Positions 37,412 to 47,680 of a stretch of 64,000 nucleotides of DNA are shown here, piece after piece (the stretch's first letter is position 1; each line of letters begins with the position of its first letter). Source of the stretch: Vibrio sp. CB1-14 (GTDB taxonomy: Bacteria > Pseudomonadota > Gammaproteobacteria > Enterobacterales > Vibrionaceae); NCBI RefSeq assembly GCF_040412085.2, contig NZ_CP115920.1, positions 2,418,001 to 2,482,000 on the forward strand, in the 5' to 3' direction. Position numbers and translations under genes: made by a program. The notes under the pieces were generated by a model, which saw only the letters and a list, made by a program, of their open reading frames with translations, had not been told where the DNA came from and ran no database searches.

Positions 37412-40400
37412 ATGAAGTACGCTGAGCTTTTTTGTCAGAGCAATTTTTCCTTTCTTACCGGCGCCTCCCATGCTGAGGAGCTGGTGCTTCAGGCCGATTT
37501 TTTACAATACAGCGCCATCGCAATAACCGATGAATGCTCAGTTGCCGGAGTGGTGCGCGCTCACACAGCCATTAAGCAGCACGACTTATCGATTAAGCAG
37601 ATTGTCGGCAGCATGTTTAGGCTCAATAGTGAGTGCCAATTTCTATTGCTATGCCCAAGTCGCGAGGCATACGCTGAGCTGTGCCGTATCATTACTAACG
37701 CAAGGCGTCGCTGTGAGAAAGGCGACTACCAACTCTCGGAATGGGACGTAATGTCGCTGCGTCACTGTCTGGTCATTTGGCTGCCTTGTGGTGATGAGTG
37801 CGACCTCAGATGGGGACGCTGGCTTGAGCAATACCACGCCCATAGGCTTTGGATTGGTGTACAGCGTCACCTTAATTCTCATGAGCATAAATACCTTACC
37901 CATTGTGAATCACTGGCCGTAGAACTGCAGCGCCCTATCACTGCCTGTGGTGGTGTATTGATGCACACCGCAACACGCTTGCCACTACAGCACACCTTAA
38001 CCGCTATTAAGCTCAACACGTCTATCGATAAAGTATGTGGTCACTTACTGGTAAATACTGAGCGCAGCTTACGTCCTAAGGCCAAGCTGATTAAGCTGTA
38101 TCGTGAAGAATGGCTAGAAGAGAGCATCTATATTGCCAGCCTATGTAAGTTCAACTTAAAAGAGCTCCAATATGAATACCCTAGCGAGCTGATCCCCAAT
38201 GGCAAAACACCAATGGACTATTTAAGAGAGCTGGTCGAGCACGGTAAACGACTGCGCTTCCCTGAAGGGGTGTCTGCAGAGGTTGAGCAAACGATCGAGA
38301 AAGAGTTATTTCTTATTGAGGATCTTAAGTACCCTTTCTATTTTTTGACCATTCATGACATCGTCATGTTCGCTAAGCGACAAGGGATCCTTTATCAAGG
38401 TCGTGGCTCTGCGGCTAACTCGGTGGTCTGTTATTGTCTCGAAATTACCTCTGTCGATCCAAGACAGATCTCGGTACTTTTTGAGCGCTTTATTAGTAAA
38501 GAGCGTAATGAACCGCCTGATATTGATGTCGACTTTGAACACGAACGTCGCGAAGAAGTGATTCAATATATCTATCAAAAATATGGTCGTGAACGCGCAG
38601 CGCTAGCGGCTACGGTGATCTCTTACCGCTTTAAAAGTGCGGTACGCGATGTGGGTAAAGCGTTAGGCGTTAGTGAGACTCAGCTTGATTACTTTATCAA
38701 AAACATCAACCGCCGCGACCGCACACAAGGGTGGCAAGCGCAATTGGTCGAACTCGGACTAAAGCCGGACTCCCTAAAAGGGCAGCAATTTATTGAGCTC
38801 GTCAACGACATCACAGGCTTCCCTAGACATTTATCTCAACATGTCGGTGGCTTTGTGATTGCCTCAGGCCCTTTGTACGAGCTTGTGCCGGTAGAGAACG
38901 CTGCAATGGCTGAGCGCACCGTCATTCAGTGGGATAAAGATGACTTGGAAAGCTTAGGGCTACTTAAAGTCGATGTGCTCGCTTTAGGGATGCTCACAGC
39001 GATTCGTAAATGTTTTCAATTGGTTGAAAAGCATTATGGGCGAAAGCTGAGCATCGCCGACATTACGCGACTTCAAGACGACCCTAACGTCTACGGCATG
39101 CTTCAACGTGCTGATACTGTGGGCGTGTTTCAGATTGAATCTCGCGCGCAAATGAGCATGTTGCCACGTCTAAAACCGGCAACCTATTACGATCTTGTCA
39201 TTCAAATTGCCATCGTTAGGCCGGGTCCCATTCAGGGTGATATGGTGCATCCGTTTCTTAAACGTCGTAATGGTGAAGAGCCCGTCTCTTATCCCTCAGA
39301 AGAAGTAAAAGCCGTACTCTCACGCACATTAGGCGTGCCGATTTTCCAAGAGCAAGTCATCAAACTGGCGATGGTCGCAGCAGGGTTTACCGGTGGTGAG
39401 GCTGATAAGCTGCGCCGCGCGATGGCAGCCTGGAAGAAGAATGGCAACTTGGCCAAATTTCGCCATAAATTAATCGACGGCATGCAGAAAAACGGCTATC
39501 AAATCGACTTTGCCGAGCGGTTGTTTGATCAGATCTGTGGCTTTGGTGAGTATGGCTTTCCAGAAAGTCATTCTGCGTCATTTGCAGTGCTGGCCTACTG
39601 CAGTGCTTGGCTGAAGTATTACTATCCTGAGGCCTTTTACACCTCACTGCTGAATAGCCTTCCTATGGGCTTCTATAGCGCTTCACAATTGATTCAAGAC
39701 GCTAAACGACATCAGGTCGATATCGCGCCTGTCTGTGTCAATCGCTCGACGTATCATCACTATCTAAGAAAAAATGCCAAAGGGCTAACACTTCAGTTGG
39801 GGTTTAGGCAGGTCAATGGATTAAGTGAGCAGAGCATTCAAAAGCTTCTGCAGCATAGGCCACCAGAGGGCTTTCGAACCCCAACGCAAATCAAGCAACT
39901 AGGGCTCAATCGACGTGAACTGGAAACTCTGGCCTCAGCCAATGCTCTCCAGTGTATTTCAGGAGATCGCTACGCCACACGCTGGGCAATGATGGACAAC
40001 TTAGATGATTTGCCACTCTTTCAGCACAGTGCTCAAGCACCATCAGCAGCTGCGGATCCGTTACCTTACAAGCCTTCTGCCATTGAAGATATGCTTGAAG
40101 ATTTTTCATCCATGAATGTATCACTTAACAAGCACCCTATTGCCCTGCTCGATGAAGCAGGCAAACTTGGTCGCTTCACCCGAATGACAGAGTTGATAAC
40201 CAAAGAGCATCAATCCCTGGTCACGGTAGTGGGTATGGTCACAGGTAAGCAATCTCCGGGAACGGCAGCTGGAGTCACCTTCTTCACATTAGAAGACGAC
40301 ACTGGGAATATTAACGTCGTAGTATGGCAAGCCACCGCTAGGGCACAAAAGCAAGCTTATCTCACCTCAAAGATCCTCAAGGTGAAAGGCATATTAGAAC

Positions 40401-40495
40401 GTGAAGGCGAGGTAACGCATGTCATTGCAGGTCGGCTTATTGACATGACAGAGCAGTTAAGTGAGCTGAAAGTACAGTCTCGTGAGTTTCACTAA
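37412..40495 (+). CDS. dnaE2: Error-prone DNA polymerase DnaE2
   Basis: DnaE2 is a C-family polymerase specialised for damage-induced mutagenesis. From ATG 37412 the protein has 1027 residues and begins MKYAELFCQSNFSFLTGASH, the usual DnaE2 start; a TTG 21 bases upstream is less likely. The PHP domain comes first. The palm motif PDIDVDFE begins at residue 369 and contains the catalytic Asp residues. The C-terminal OB-fold region is near residues 900-1000 (TVVGMVTGKQSPGTAAGVTFF). It is the third gene of the LexA-controlled cassette and ends at a strong terminator. Confidence 0.96.
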   Translation: MKYAELFCQSNFSFLTGASHAEELVLQADFLQYSAIAITDECSVAGVVRAHTAIKQHDLSIKQIVGSMFRLNSECQFLLLCPSREAYAELCRIITNARRRCEKGDYQLSEWDVMSLRHCLVIWLPCGDECDLRWGRWLEQYHAHRLWIGVQRHLNSHEHKYLTHCESLAVELQRPITACGGVLMHTATRLPLQHTLTAIKLNTSIDKVCGHLLVNTERSLRPKAKLIKLYREEWLEESIYIASLCKFNLKELQYEYPSELIPNGKTPMDYLRELVEHGKRLRFPEGVSAEVEQTIEKELFLIEDLKYPFYFLTIHDIVMFAKRQGILYQGRGSAANSVVCYCLEITSVDPRQISVLFERFISKERNEPPDIDVDFEHERREEVIQYIYQKYGRERAALAATVISYRFKSAVRDVGKALGVSETQLDYFIKNINRRDRTQGWQAQLVELGLKPDSLKGQQFIELVNDITGFPRHLSQHVGGFVIASGPLYELVPVENAAMAERTVIQWDKDDLESLGLLKVDVLALGMLTAIRKCFQLVEKHYGRKLSIADITRLQDDPNVYGMLQRADTVGVFQIESRAQMSMLPRLKPATYYDLVIQIAIVRPGPIQGDMVHPFLKRRNGEEPVSYPSEEVKAVLSRTLGVPIFQEQVIKLAMVAAGFTGGEADKLRRAMAAWKKNGNLAKFRHKLIDGMQKNGYQIDFAERLFDQICGFGEYGFPESHSASFAVLAYCSAWLKYYYPEAFYTSLLNSLPMGFYSASQLIQDAKRHQVDIAPVCVNRSTYHHYLRKNAKGLTLQLGFRQVNGLSEQSIQKLLQHRPPEGFRTPTQIKQLGLNRRELETLASANALQCISGDRYATRWAMMDNLDDLPLFQHSAQAPSAAADPLPYKPSAIEDMLEDFSSMNVSLNKHPIALLDEAGKLGRFTRMTELITKEHQSLVTVVGMVTGKQSPGTAAGVTFFTLEDDTGNINVVVWQATARAQKQAYLTSKILKVKGILEREGEVTHVIAGRLIDMTEQLSELKVQSREFH

Positions 40496-40525
40496 TCCTG
40501 CACTTTTTACTGAAAGCAAAAATAC

Positions 40526-40556
40526 AAAAGCGGGAACCGACGTTCCCGCTTTTTTA
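40526..40556. terminator. Bidirectional terminator after dnaE2
   Basis: AAAAGCGGGAAC / GTTCCCGCTTTT with a 4-nt loop and flanking T. On the other strand it would also stop transcripts from the cheV side. Confidence 0.88.
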
Positions 40557-40567
40557 AATCGCTTGGA

Positions 40568-40669
40568 TTATACATCCATTTTTACTGCCGCTTCCGTACG
40601 TCTTTTCTTCCATTCCTTGTAGATGAGTAAACTCAAAGTCATTAAGACCTTCGACGTTAACCATATCAT
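40568..40669 (-). CDS. Candidate 33-residue membrane-associated microprotein
   Basis: This short frame is not a known gene. It encodes 33 residues: a hydrophobic N-terminal segment (MIWLTSKVLMTLSLLIY) followed by a very basic stretch (KEWKKRR) and a short tail ending KMDV. The topology would be a single membrane helix with positive charge on the cytoplasmic side. A possible promoter on the minus strand has -10 TATAAT (40746-40751) and -35-like ACGACA at 17-bp spacing. A shared terminator lies 12 bases after the stop codon. There is no good ribosome site, which lowers confidence. Confidence 0.3.
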   Translation of the reverse strand: MIWLTSKVLMTLSLLIYKEWKKRRTEAAVKMDV

Positions 40670-40795
40670 TCTGATGGAACAACCTTTAGCTGGTAGTAAA
40701 TTATATTGCGCGTATCTAAGAGTAACTCTCATTAGATATCGTCTAATTATAGACCAAACCTTACCGTATGTCGTGCTCTATTTTACAACGCAAAA

Positions 40796-41734
40796 TTATA
40801 AATCGCGACGAATACGCTGCTGAACCACATCTACCAACAAGTCAGGCTGAAATTTAGAAATGAAACGATCGCACCCAACTTTCTCTACCATTGCATCGTT
40901 GAAGCTACCACTGAGAGAAGTATTTAAGGTGATAAACAGATCTTTCATACGCGGATCGCTTCTCACTTCATGTGTGAGTTTGTAGCCATCCATTTCTGGC
41001 ATTTCGGCGTCGGTGATCATCATCAGAAGTTCGCTGCACACATCAATACCTTCATCACTCCACTGCTTGAGCAAGTTCAGTGCCATTAAACCATCAAAAC
41101 ACTCGATGATTTCCACACCAAGCTGAGCAAGCGTCGCTTTGACCTGATGACGAGCCGTTGATGAGTCATCAACAATCAATATTTTCTTACCAGCCAAGTG
41201 AGGCAATAGAGCGCGATCTAAGGTTTCTTCGGAAATGGCAATGTCGTAGTCGATGATCTCAGCCAAAACTTTTTCAACATCAATGATTTCAACCAGACTC
41301 ACGCCATCCGCTTCTTCAACTTTAGTGATAGCGGTGAGGTAATTAGAACGTCCGACAGTGCGTGGCGGCGGTTGGATCTCAGTCCAAGCGGTATTAACGA
41401 TATTCTTCACTTCACCGACTAGGAAGCCCTGAACGGTGCGATTGTATTCGGTGATAATAAGGTTTTGTACGGCTTCTTCCTGCAAGGTAGGAAAACCAAT
41501 GGCACGACGCAGATCAATGACCGGCAGGGATTCACCACGAAGGGAGGCGACACCACGGATGCTGGGATGTGAACCAGGAAGCTGAGTTAAAGGAGGCAAC
41601 TTAAGCACCTCTTTAACCTTAAAAACATTGATAGCAAAAGTCTGGCGACTGTTCAGCGTGAACATCAACAGCTCAAGTCTATTTTCACCCACCAATTGGG
41701 TACGCTGGTCAACAGAACTCAATACACTCGACAT
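40796..41734 (-). CDS. cheV: Chemotaxis coupling protein CheV
   Basis: CheV has a CheW-like coupling domain (residues 15-165) and a C-terminal response-regulator receiver domain (185-312). The receiver carries the acidic pair in VDDSST and the phosphoacceptor Asp in MMITDAEMPEMDG. CheV couples receptors to CheA and adapts signalling through receiver phosphorylation. It complements the two chemoreceptors found elsewhere in the window. It lies downstream of mlc, with 119 bp between them, in the same direction. The 312 residues are the normal length for Vibrio CheV. Confidence 0.95.
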   Translation of the reverse strand: MSSVLSSVDQRTQLVGENRLELLMFTLNSRQTFAINVFKVKEVLKLPPLTQLPGSHPSIRGVASLRGESLPVIDLRRAIGFPTLQEEAVQNLIITEYNRTVQGFLVGEVKNIVNTAWTEIQPPPRTVGRSNYLTAITKVEEADGVSLVEIIDVEKVLAEIIDYDIAISEETLDRALLPHLAGKKILIVDDSSTARHQVKATLAQLGVEIIECFDGLMALNLLKQWSDEGIDVCSELLMMITDAEMPEMDGYKLTHEVRSDPRMKDLFITLNTSLSGSFNDAMVEKVGCDRFISKFQPDLLVDVVQQRIRRDL

Positions 41735-41853
41735 GAGGCTTCCTTGGCAAAAAACTATAACAATTTCTTATCTCATGTTATCGGCAGGGAGCACAAGAAG
41801 TTTACTGTCTGAACAAGCAAAAATATGACCGTCAGCAAAGAGTGTGAAAAGCG

Positions 41854-43071
41854 TTATCCTTCAATAACTTTCATTAACAACAGGCCATCATATAGGGCTT
41901 GTTTGACCAAGGCTGCACCTGGCATCGTCGCTTGCTTATAAAAGCGTGACTCGACCAATTTAAGATCTTCGGTATAAACCGGCAAACTTTGACTGGCAAT
42001 ACAGCGCTCGATCGCAGGATAAAGTATGTCTTTGGCTTGGTTGATGACGCCACCAATCAGTACCTTCTCTGGGTTGAACAGGTTAATCACAATCGCAATC
42101 GCACTGCCAAGGTGCTCGCCAAGCTTTTCAATCACATTGATAGCAAGAGCATCACCTTTTACTGCCGCTTCGCAAATCGCTTCTACCGATATCTCTTCGC
42201 ATTCGGATAGTATCGATGCTTCACCTTTTGCCAGTCGCTGAGTGACTTCGTCGCGGATTGCCTGAGAGCTCGCGACCGTCTCAAGGCACCCAGTATTGCC
42301 ACAATGACAATCCTTGCCTTGGCGATTGATCTGGATATGGCCTAGTTCGCCAATGTTACCGTGGCGCCCTTGCAATACTCGACCATCTAGGATGATACCC
42401 GCACCAAGACCATGGTGAATGGAAATCAGTACAGAGTTATCACAGTCCTGAGAATGCCCAAATAAGTTCTCAGCCAGGGCCCAAGCTCGGGTGTCGTTCG
42501 CCACAAAGACTGGCAATCCAGTTACTTTGAATATTTCTTCAGCAACATTAAGGTTCTTAACATTGTAATGAGGCATCTGCAGAACGATGCCCTTGTCAGA
42601 GTTCACTAACCCCGGAAGCGTAAGCGCGATGCTGGTGACACGATCGAGCTGCTCGCTGTAGCTTTCGAAAAAGTCTTCAATCTCATACAACAAACGAGCG
42701 AGCACGTCTTCTTGATCCATTTCATGAATTTCAATTTTGGTATCAATAAGAACATCGCCACCAAGCTCGTGCAGCGCAATAGATAGGTAACCACGACCTA
42801 GACGCATAGAGAGAAATTGCCAACCTTGATTATTGGTCTGTAAACCAACCGCAGGGCGGCCTCGGCTGGTTGCTTCTTGAACCGCCGTCTCATGAATTAG
42901 ATGTGCTTGAATGAGTTCTCGCGTAATTTTTGTGATACTAGCAGGTGCTAAATCACTTAATTTAGATAGGTCGATACGCGAAATAGGCCCAAATTGGTCT
43001 ATCAGTTTATACACACGACCAGCATTGATCTGCTTGATATGATCAATGTGCCCGGGTTGAGCCATGTACAT
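41854..43071 (-). CDS. mlc: ROK-family transcriptional repressor Mlc
   Basis: This is a sugar-responsive repressor of the NagC/Mlc group. From ATG 43071 it has 405 residues. The N terminus (QPGHIDHIKQINAGRVYKLI) and the HTH (SRIDLSKLSDLAPASITKIT) are Mlc-like. The ROK domain contains a Cys-rich zinc motif CHCGNTGCLE. The C-terminal helix region (ALVKQALYDGLLL) also aligns with Mlc and NagC. Mlc controls PTS glucose genes and is inactivated by binding EIICB(Glc). GGAG lies 6 bases before the chosen ATG. NagC is the alternative, since some central segments are nearer to NagC. Confidence 0.85.
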   Translation of the reverse strand: MYMAQPGHIDHIKQINAGRVYKLIDQFGPISRIDLSKLSDLAPASITKITRELIQAHLIHETAVQEATSRGRPAVGLQTNNQGWQFLSMRLGRGYLSIALHELGGDVLIDTKIEIHEMDQEDVLARLLYEIEDFFESYSEQLDRVTSIALTLPGLVNSDKGIVLQMPHYNVKNLNVAEEIFKVTGLPVFVANDTRAWALAENLFGHSQDCDNSVLISIHHGLGAGIILDGRVLQGRHGNIGELGHIQINRQGKDCHCGNTGCLETVASSQAIRDEVTQRLAKGEASILSECEEISVEAICEAAVKGDALAINVIEKLGEHLGSAIAIVINLFNPEKVLIGGVINQAKDILYPAIERCIASQSLPVYTEDLKLVESRFYKQATMPGAALVKQALYDGLLLMKVIEG

Positions 43072-43331
43072 TTTGAACTCCAAAAAACAACAACCTGTTA
43101 ATTTTTTTACTTTGCGAAGTAATTGTGAAGCAGTTTATAAGATTGCCGTGACAAATATCACGCATATAGATGGATCTTTGGGGCACGTATCAAGTTACGC
43201 TCATAGGGTCTGTCACAGTTTGCGGTATAACTGTTCGATTATTAACCACCTGTTTTTAATGACTTGTTACGTTATATGGCACTTATTTAGCACCAATTAA
43301 TAACTTGCGAATTTGTCAATACTCTAAGAGG

Positions 43332-44519
43332 TTAGCTGGCTTGGTGGGGTTGCCAGAGATCGGTATTGCTACTAAATAGTGCTTTGTGTCGTTTTGCAAA
43401 ATTATAGCTTTCAACAAAACGGAAACCGGCGTCTAAACCAACTTGATAGTCGTGTAAAATGTCGTCGACATCACTAAGTAGCGACGATGTCTTAAGTGGC
43501 TGATCAGGCGCTATTTGCCAAATGAAACAATCATCCGGTGGAGTCTTTAAAAATTCACTGGTCAGCGAATACGTCTGATAGTGCACCATTAACATGTCGG
43601 CAAGTCCAGAATCAAAACGTTCTCCAAATAAGTGACTAAGGCGATAGATATCTCCAGCGCCAAACAGCCACCGTCCACCATTGATCAGCTTAAGGTGCTC
43701 AGCGTGCTTTAATGTGTCAGCCTTTGCCTGACGACTTTCAAAAAAAGAGCCCCAGTCATTTGACCACTGCTCGACTTTATCTTGCCATTGCAACTGCAAG
43801 TTGTTTAACGAATCTCTTAGCCAAGTGGGTGATTCTGTCGCGACGGGTTCATCCTCTACAAGCTTGGGTTCTTCGGTAACATACTGCTCGGTTCGAATAA
43901 CGATAATACTCCGACACTCTTGTCGCCACGCTTGCTGAACAGGGATGGAAGCCGAGACTCCTCCATCAATAAACTCATTTCCTTGATGGGCAACGGTGCC
44001 TTCAAACAATGTAGGGATGGCGCTAGTGGCCATCAATACTTGATACCAATCCTCTTGCAGCATAGGCAGGTAATGATCTTTTAACGTATTCACGTCGGTG
44101 GTCGCCGCAAAAGCGCGCCGATGCCCCACTACTCGTCGCCCCATATCGATATCGAGTTTGTATGGATAATCACAAATCTTATCCAGCGCCCATTTAAGGT
44201 TGAGATATTGCTTGCGACGCATAAAGCGAAATAAATGAAAAAACTCAGGATCCGTAGTTAAATCTAGGATAAATGACTTACCAAGCTCAGCTTGACGGGA
44301 AAGGAATGCGCAAATGTTCAAGGCCCCTGCTGATGTGCCGTAAAACTCATCAAAGGGGTCGAAATTAGACAATAAAAAGGCGTCGAGCACACCTGATGTG
44401 AAGATGCCACGTTGACCTCCACCTTGTGCCACTAACGCCGTTTTCCCGTCTACATATTTACCAAATTGTTGATAGTCGATGACGGTGCGGGCATTGGTTA
44501 CTAAGCCTGCGTTCGCCAT
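43332..44519 (-). CDS. Patatin-like phospholipase (paralogue)
   Basis: This second patatin-fold lipase has 395 residues. The oxyanion loop GGGQRG is at residues 33-38, the nucleophile Ser63 in GTSAG, and the dyad Asp in DGGVSASIPV. It aligns over the whole length with the protein at 33851-35011: the Phe-Asp-Pro-Phe segment before GTSAG and the C-terminal LKTPPDDCFIWQI versus LLSPPEDVNLWHI correspond. It is probably an ancient duplicate. The gene starts 8 bases after the stop codon of a YnhF-like microprotein gene, so the two form an operon. There is no clear ribosome site of its own, which suggests translational coupling. Confidence 0.9.
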   Translation of the reverse strand: MANAGLVTNARTVIDYQQFGKYVDGKTALVAQGGGQRGIFTSGVLDAFLLSNFDPFDEFYGTSAGALNICAFLSRQAELGKSFILDLTTDPEFFHLFRFMRRKQYLNLKWALDKICDYPYKLDIDMGRRVVGHRRAFAATTDVNTLKDHYLPMLQEDWYQVLMATSAIPTLFEGTVAHQGNEFIDGGVSASIPVQQAWRQECRSIIVIRTEQYVTEEPKLVEDEPVATESPTWLRDSLNNLQLQWQDKVEQWSNDWGSFFESRQAKADTLKHAEHLKLINGGRWLFGAGDIYRLSHLFGERFDSGLADMLMVHYQTYSLTSEFLKTPPDDCFIWQIAPDQPLKTSSLLSDVDDILHDYQVGLDAGFRFVESYNFAKRHKALFSSNTDLWQPHQAS

Positions 44520-44527
44520 ATCGTTGT

Positions 44528-44620
44528 CTAAACTGACAAGATAGCGATAGCACCAAACGTAATAATCGTACTAAACGCAATAGTTGTGATTGTGAGTGCT
44601 AACTTTAAATCGTACTCCAT
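44528..44620 (-). CDS. ynhF: YnhF-like small membrane protein (30 residues)
   Basis: This small gene encodes 30 residues: MEYDLKLALTITTIAFSTII then a short hydrophobic end (TFGAIAILSV). It resembles E. coli YnhF (29 residues, MSTDLKFSLVTTIIVLGLIV...), with the same DLK start, Thr-rich middle and single membrane helix. A near-consensus ribosome site AAAGGAG lies directly before the ATG (minus strand), which makes translation very likely. It is followed 8 bases later by the patatin-like gene. YnhF has no known molecular role. The gene is easily missed because of its length. Confidence 0.8.
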   Translation of the reverse strand: MEYDLKLALTITTIAFSTIITFGAIAILSV

Positions 44621-44775
44621 AACCTCTCCTTTTGTAACATTTCAGTTACCATTGTGACACACATTTACAATCTTAAAATAACCACCTAAAAATTATGGCG
44701 TTATAGTCACACTATGATTAAAACTAGTAGAAGAAATGTGATTTGAAAAACAGATATTCTGTTTAGGAGTAAGAA

Positions 44776-45393
44776 ATGCGTTCATACCCTACTACTGGAG
44801 CCACCAAAACACTGACTCGTGTGATTGCCATCACCACAGCGGTTTTTATTAGCGTTCACTGCAATGCAACCATCATAGTGACCCCATTTATTGGTTACTC
44901 TTTGGGTGGCGGAGCTGAGACCGCAGACGGTACCAACTATGATATTTCTCCTTCCGCAAATTTGGCATTGGCTATCGAATTCCCGTTTCGAAATGGAAGA
45001 ATGGGTGCTTTTTATTCAAGACAAGACTCCTCTCTCGATAACCTAAACCTTGATACTACAATCCAATACCTTCAGTTTCAGAGCAGTGCCGAGTATCAAA
45101 TCGGAGAAAGTACTCAGACTTATATCGGTGCAGGATTAGGCGCCTCTCATACGTCAGGCCAGTGGACGAAATCTCACACCGGCTTTGCCGCCAGCATTTT
45201 TGGTGGGGTTGAATATTACCTCACCAAGAATCTAGCAATCAACGGACAGCTCCGCTGGCAAGGTACTGTTGTAAGTAACGATTCCGTTTCCATCTGTAAT
45301 CTTCCTACTGAAGATCAGAGCTGCTTCATTGCCTTTAATACGAATTGGATGAATCAGGTGCAAACGAATCTAGGTTTGAGTGTCAAATTTTGA
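44776..45393 (+). CDS. Small outer-membrane beta-barrel protein, unknown
   Basis: The 205-residue protein has an N-terminal hydrophobic signal (residues 14-30) and then alternating short strands with aromatic ends, as in 8-stranded OmpA/OmpW-like barrels. It ends LGLSVKF, a typical terminal beta signal. The pattern YIGAGLGASH and IFGGVEYYLTKNLAINGQLRWQ is typical of outer-membrane beta-barrel families. The ribosome site TAGGAGTAAGA is good. I cannot assign a specific function. It is divergent from the ynhF-patatin operon and ends at a terminator. Confidence 0.8.
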   Translation: MRSYPTTGATKTLTRVIAITTAVFISVHCNATIIVTPFIGYSLGGGAETADGTNYDISPSANLALAIEFPFRNGRMGAFYSRQDSSLDNLNLDTTIQYLQFQSSAEYQIGESTQTYIGAGLGASHTSGQWTKSHTGFAASIFGGVEYYLTKNLAINGQLRWQGTVVSNDSVSICNLPTEDQSCFIAFNTNWMNQVQTNLGLSVKF

Positions 45394-45424
45394 AGAGCTA
45401 CAATCATCGCTAGTAAGCCGTTGT

Positions 45425-45464
45425 AAAAAAGCCTGCTTGATAGACCATACCAAGCAGGCTTTTT
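45425..45464. terminator. Bidirectional terminator, beta-barrel gene / his operon
   Basis: AAAAAGCCTGCTTG pairs with CAAGCAGGCTTTTT across a 12-base loop. It lies 14 bases past the his operon stop codon on the other strand. Confidence 0.85.
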
Positions 45465-45478
45465 GCAGCGATGAATCG

Positions 45479-46101
45479 TTACTTATGACGCTCTTTGAGC
45501 TTGTTCACTACATCATTCATCGATAAGCCTTGGTCTTGCAACAGCACCATCAAGTGATAGATAAGATCGGCAGATTCACAAACTAGTTCATCCTTGTCAC
45601 CCGACGTTGCCGCAAGCGCGACTTCAACACCTTCTTCGCCCACTTTTTGCGATATACGTTTGGTGCCGCGGGCGTAGAGGCTCGCGGTATAAGAAGATTC
45701 CGGATCCGCATCTTTTCGAGCGGCAAGAAGTTGCTCAAGCTGATGAAGCCACACCATTTGCGACTCCTCTTGAGGATCGCCATCAAAGCACGTTGTTGTA
45801 CCGGTGTGACACGTAGGACCGATTGGATCGACCTTAACAAGTAAGGTGTCATTGTCACAATCCAAAGAGATGTTCTTAAGCTGAAGGACATTTCCTGACG
45901 TTTCACCTTTAGTCCAAAGGCGAGATTTGGTACGTGAAAAGAAAGTGACTTGTTCGGTATCTAACGTTTTTTCAAGCGCGGCAGGGTTCATGTACCCCAT
46001 CATCAATACTTGGCTAGATTGAAAGTCTTGGACGATCGCTGGAACCATACCGTCTACTTTTTCCCAGTCGATACGCTGTGTTAAATCGGCGGCTGTTTGG
46101 C

Positions 46102-46105
<4 letters not shown>
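45479..46105 (-). CDS. hisI: Phosphoribosyl-AMP cyclohydrolase/phosphoribosyl-ATP pyrophosphatase
   Basis: This bifunctional HisIE catalyses steps 2 and 3 of histidine synthesis. The N-terminal half is the cyclohydrolase, with metal-binding [11 protein letters not shown] and [11 protein letters not shown]. The C-terminal part (from about residue 115) is the pyrophosphatase, with [10 protein letters not shown] and [13 protein letters not shown]. The 208 residues match E. coli HisI. It is the last gene of the operon; its ATG overlaps the hisF stop codon (ATGA). Confidence 0.97.
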
Positions 46106-47597
<1,492 letters not shown>

Positions 47598-47651
47598 TCA
47601 ATCCTTCTGCCCCACTACCTTGTGAGGCGATAATGTGTCTGTTCTATTTAG

Positions 47652-47671
47652 TGCCAAGCTCGAGCTTGGCA
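47652..47671. repeat. Perfect 20-nt palindrome between hisH and hisA
   Basis: TGCCAAGCTCGAGCTTGGCA is a perfect palindrome with 10-nt arms and no loop. It lies in the only sizeable gap inside the his operon. There is no T tract downstream on the his strand, so it is more likely an mRNA stem or protein-binding site than a terminator. Confidence 0.7.
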
Positions 47672-47680
47672 AAACGGCGG

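Noticed and set aside
40623..40823. A 66-codon plus-strand frame between dnaE2 and cheV
   Set aside because: It overlaps the 3' end of cheV, has no ribosome site and lies after the dnaE2 terminator.
47652..47671. Palindrome as an intrinsic terminator inside the his operon
   Set aside because: No T tract follows on the his strand; on the other strand there is no gene to terminate.
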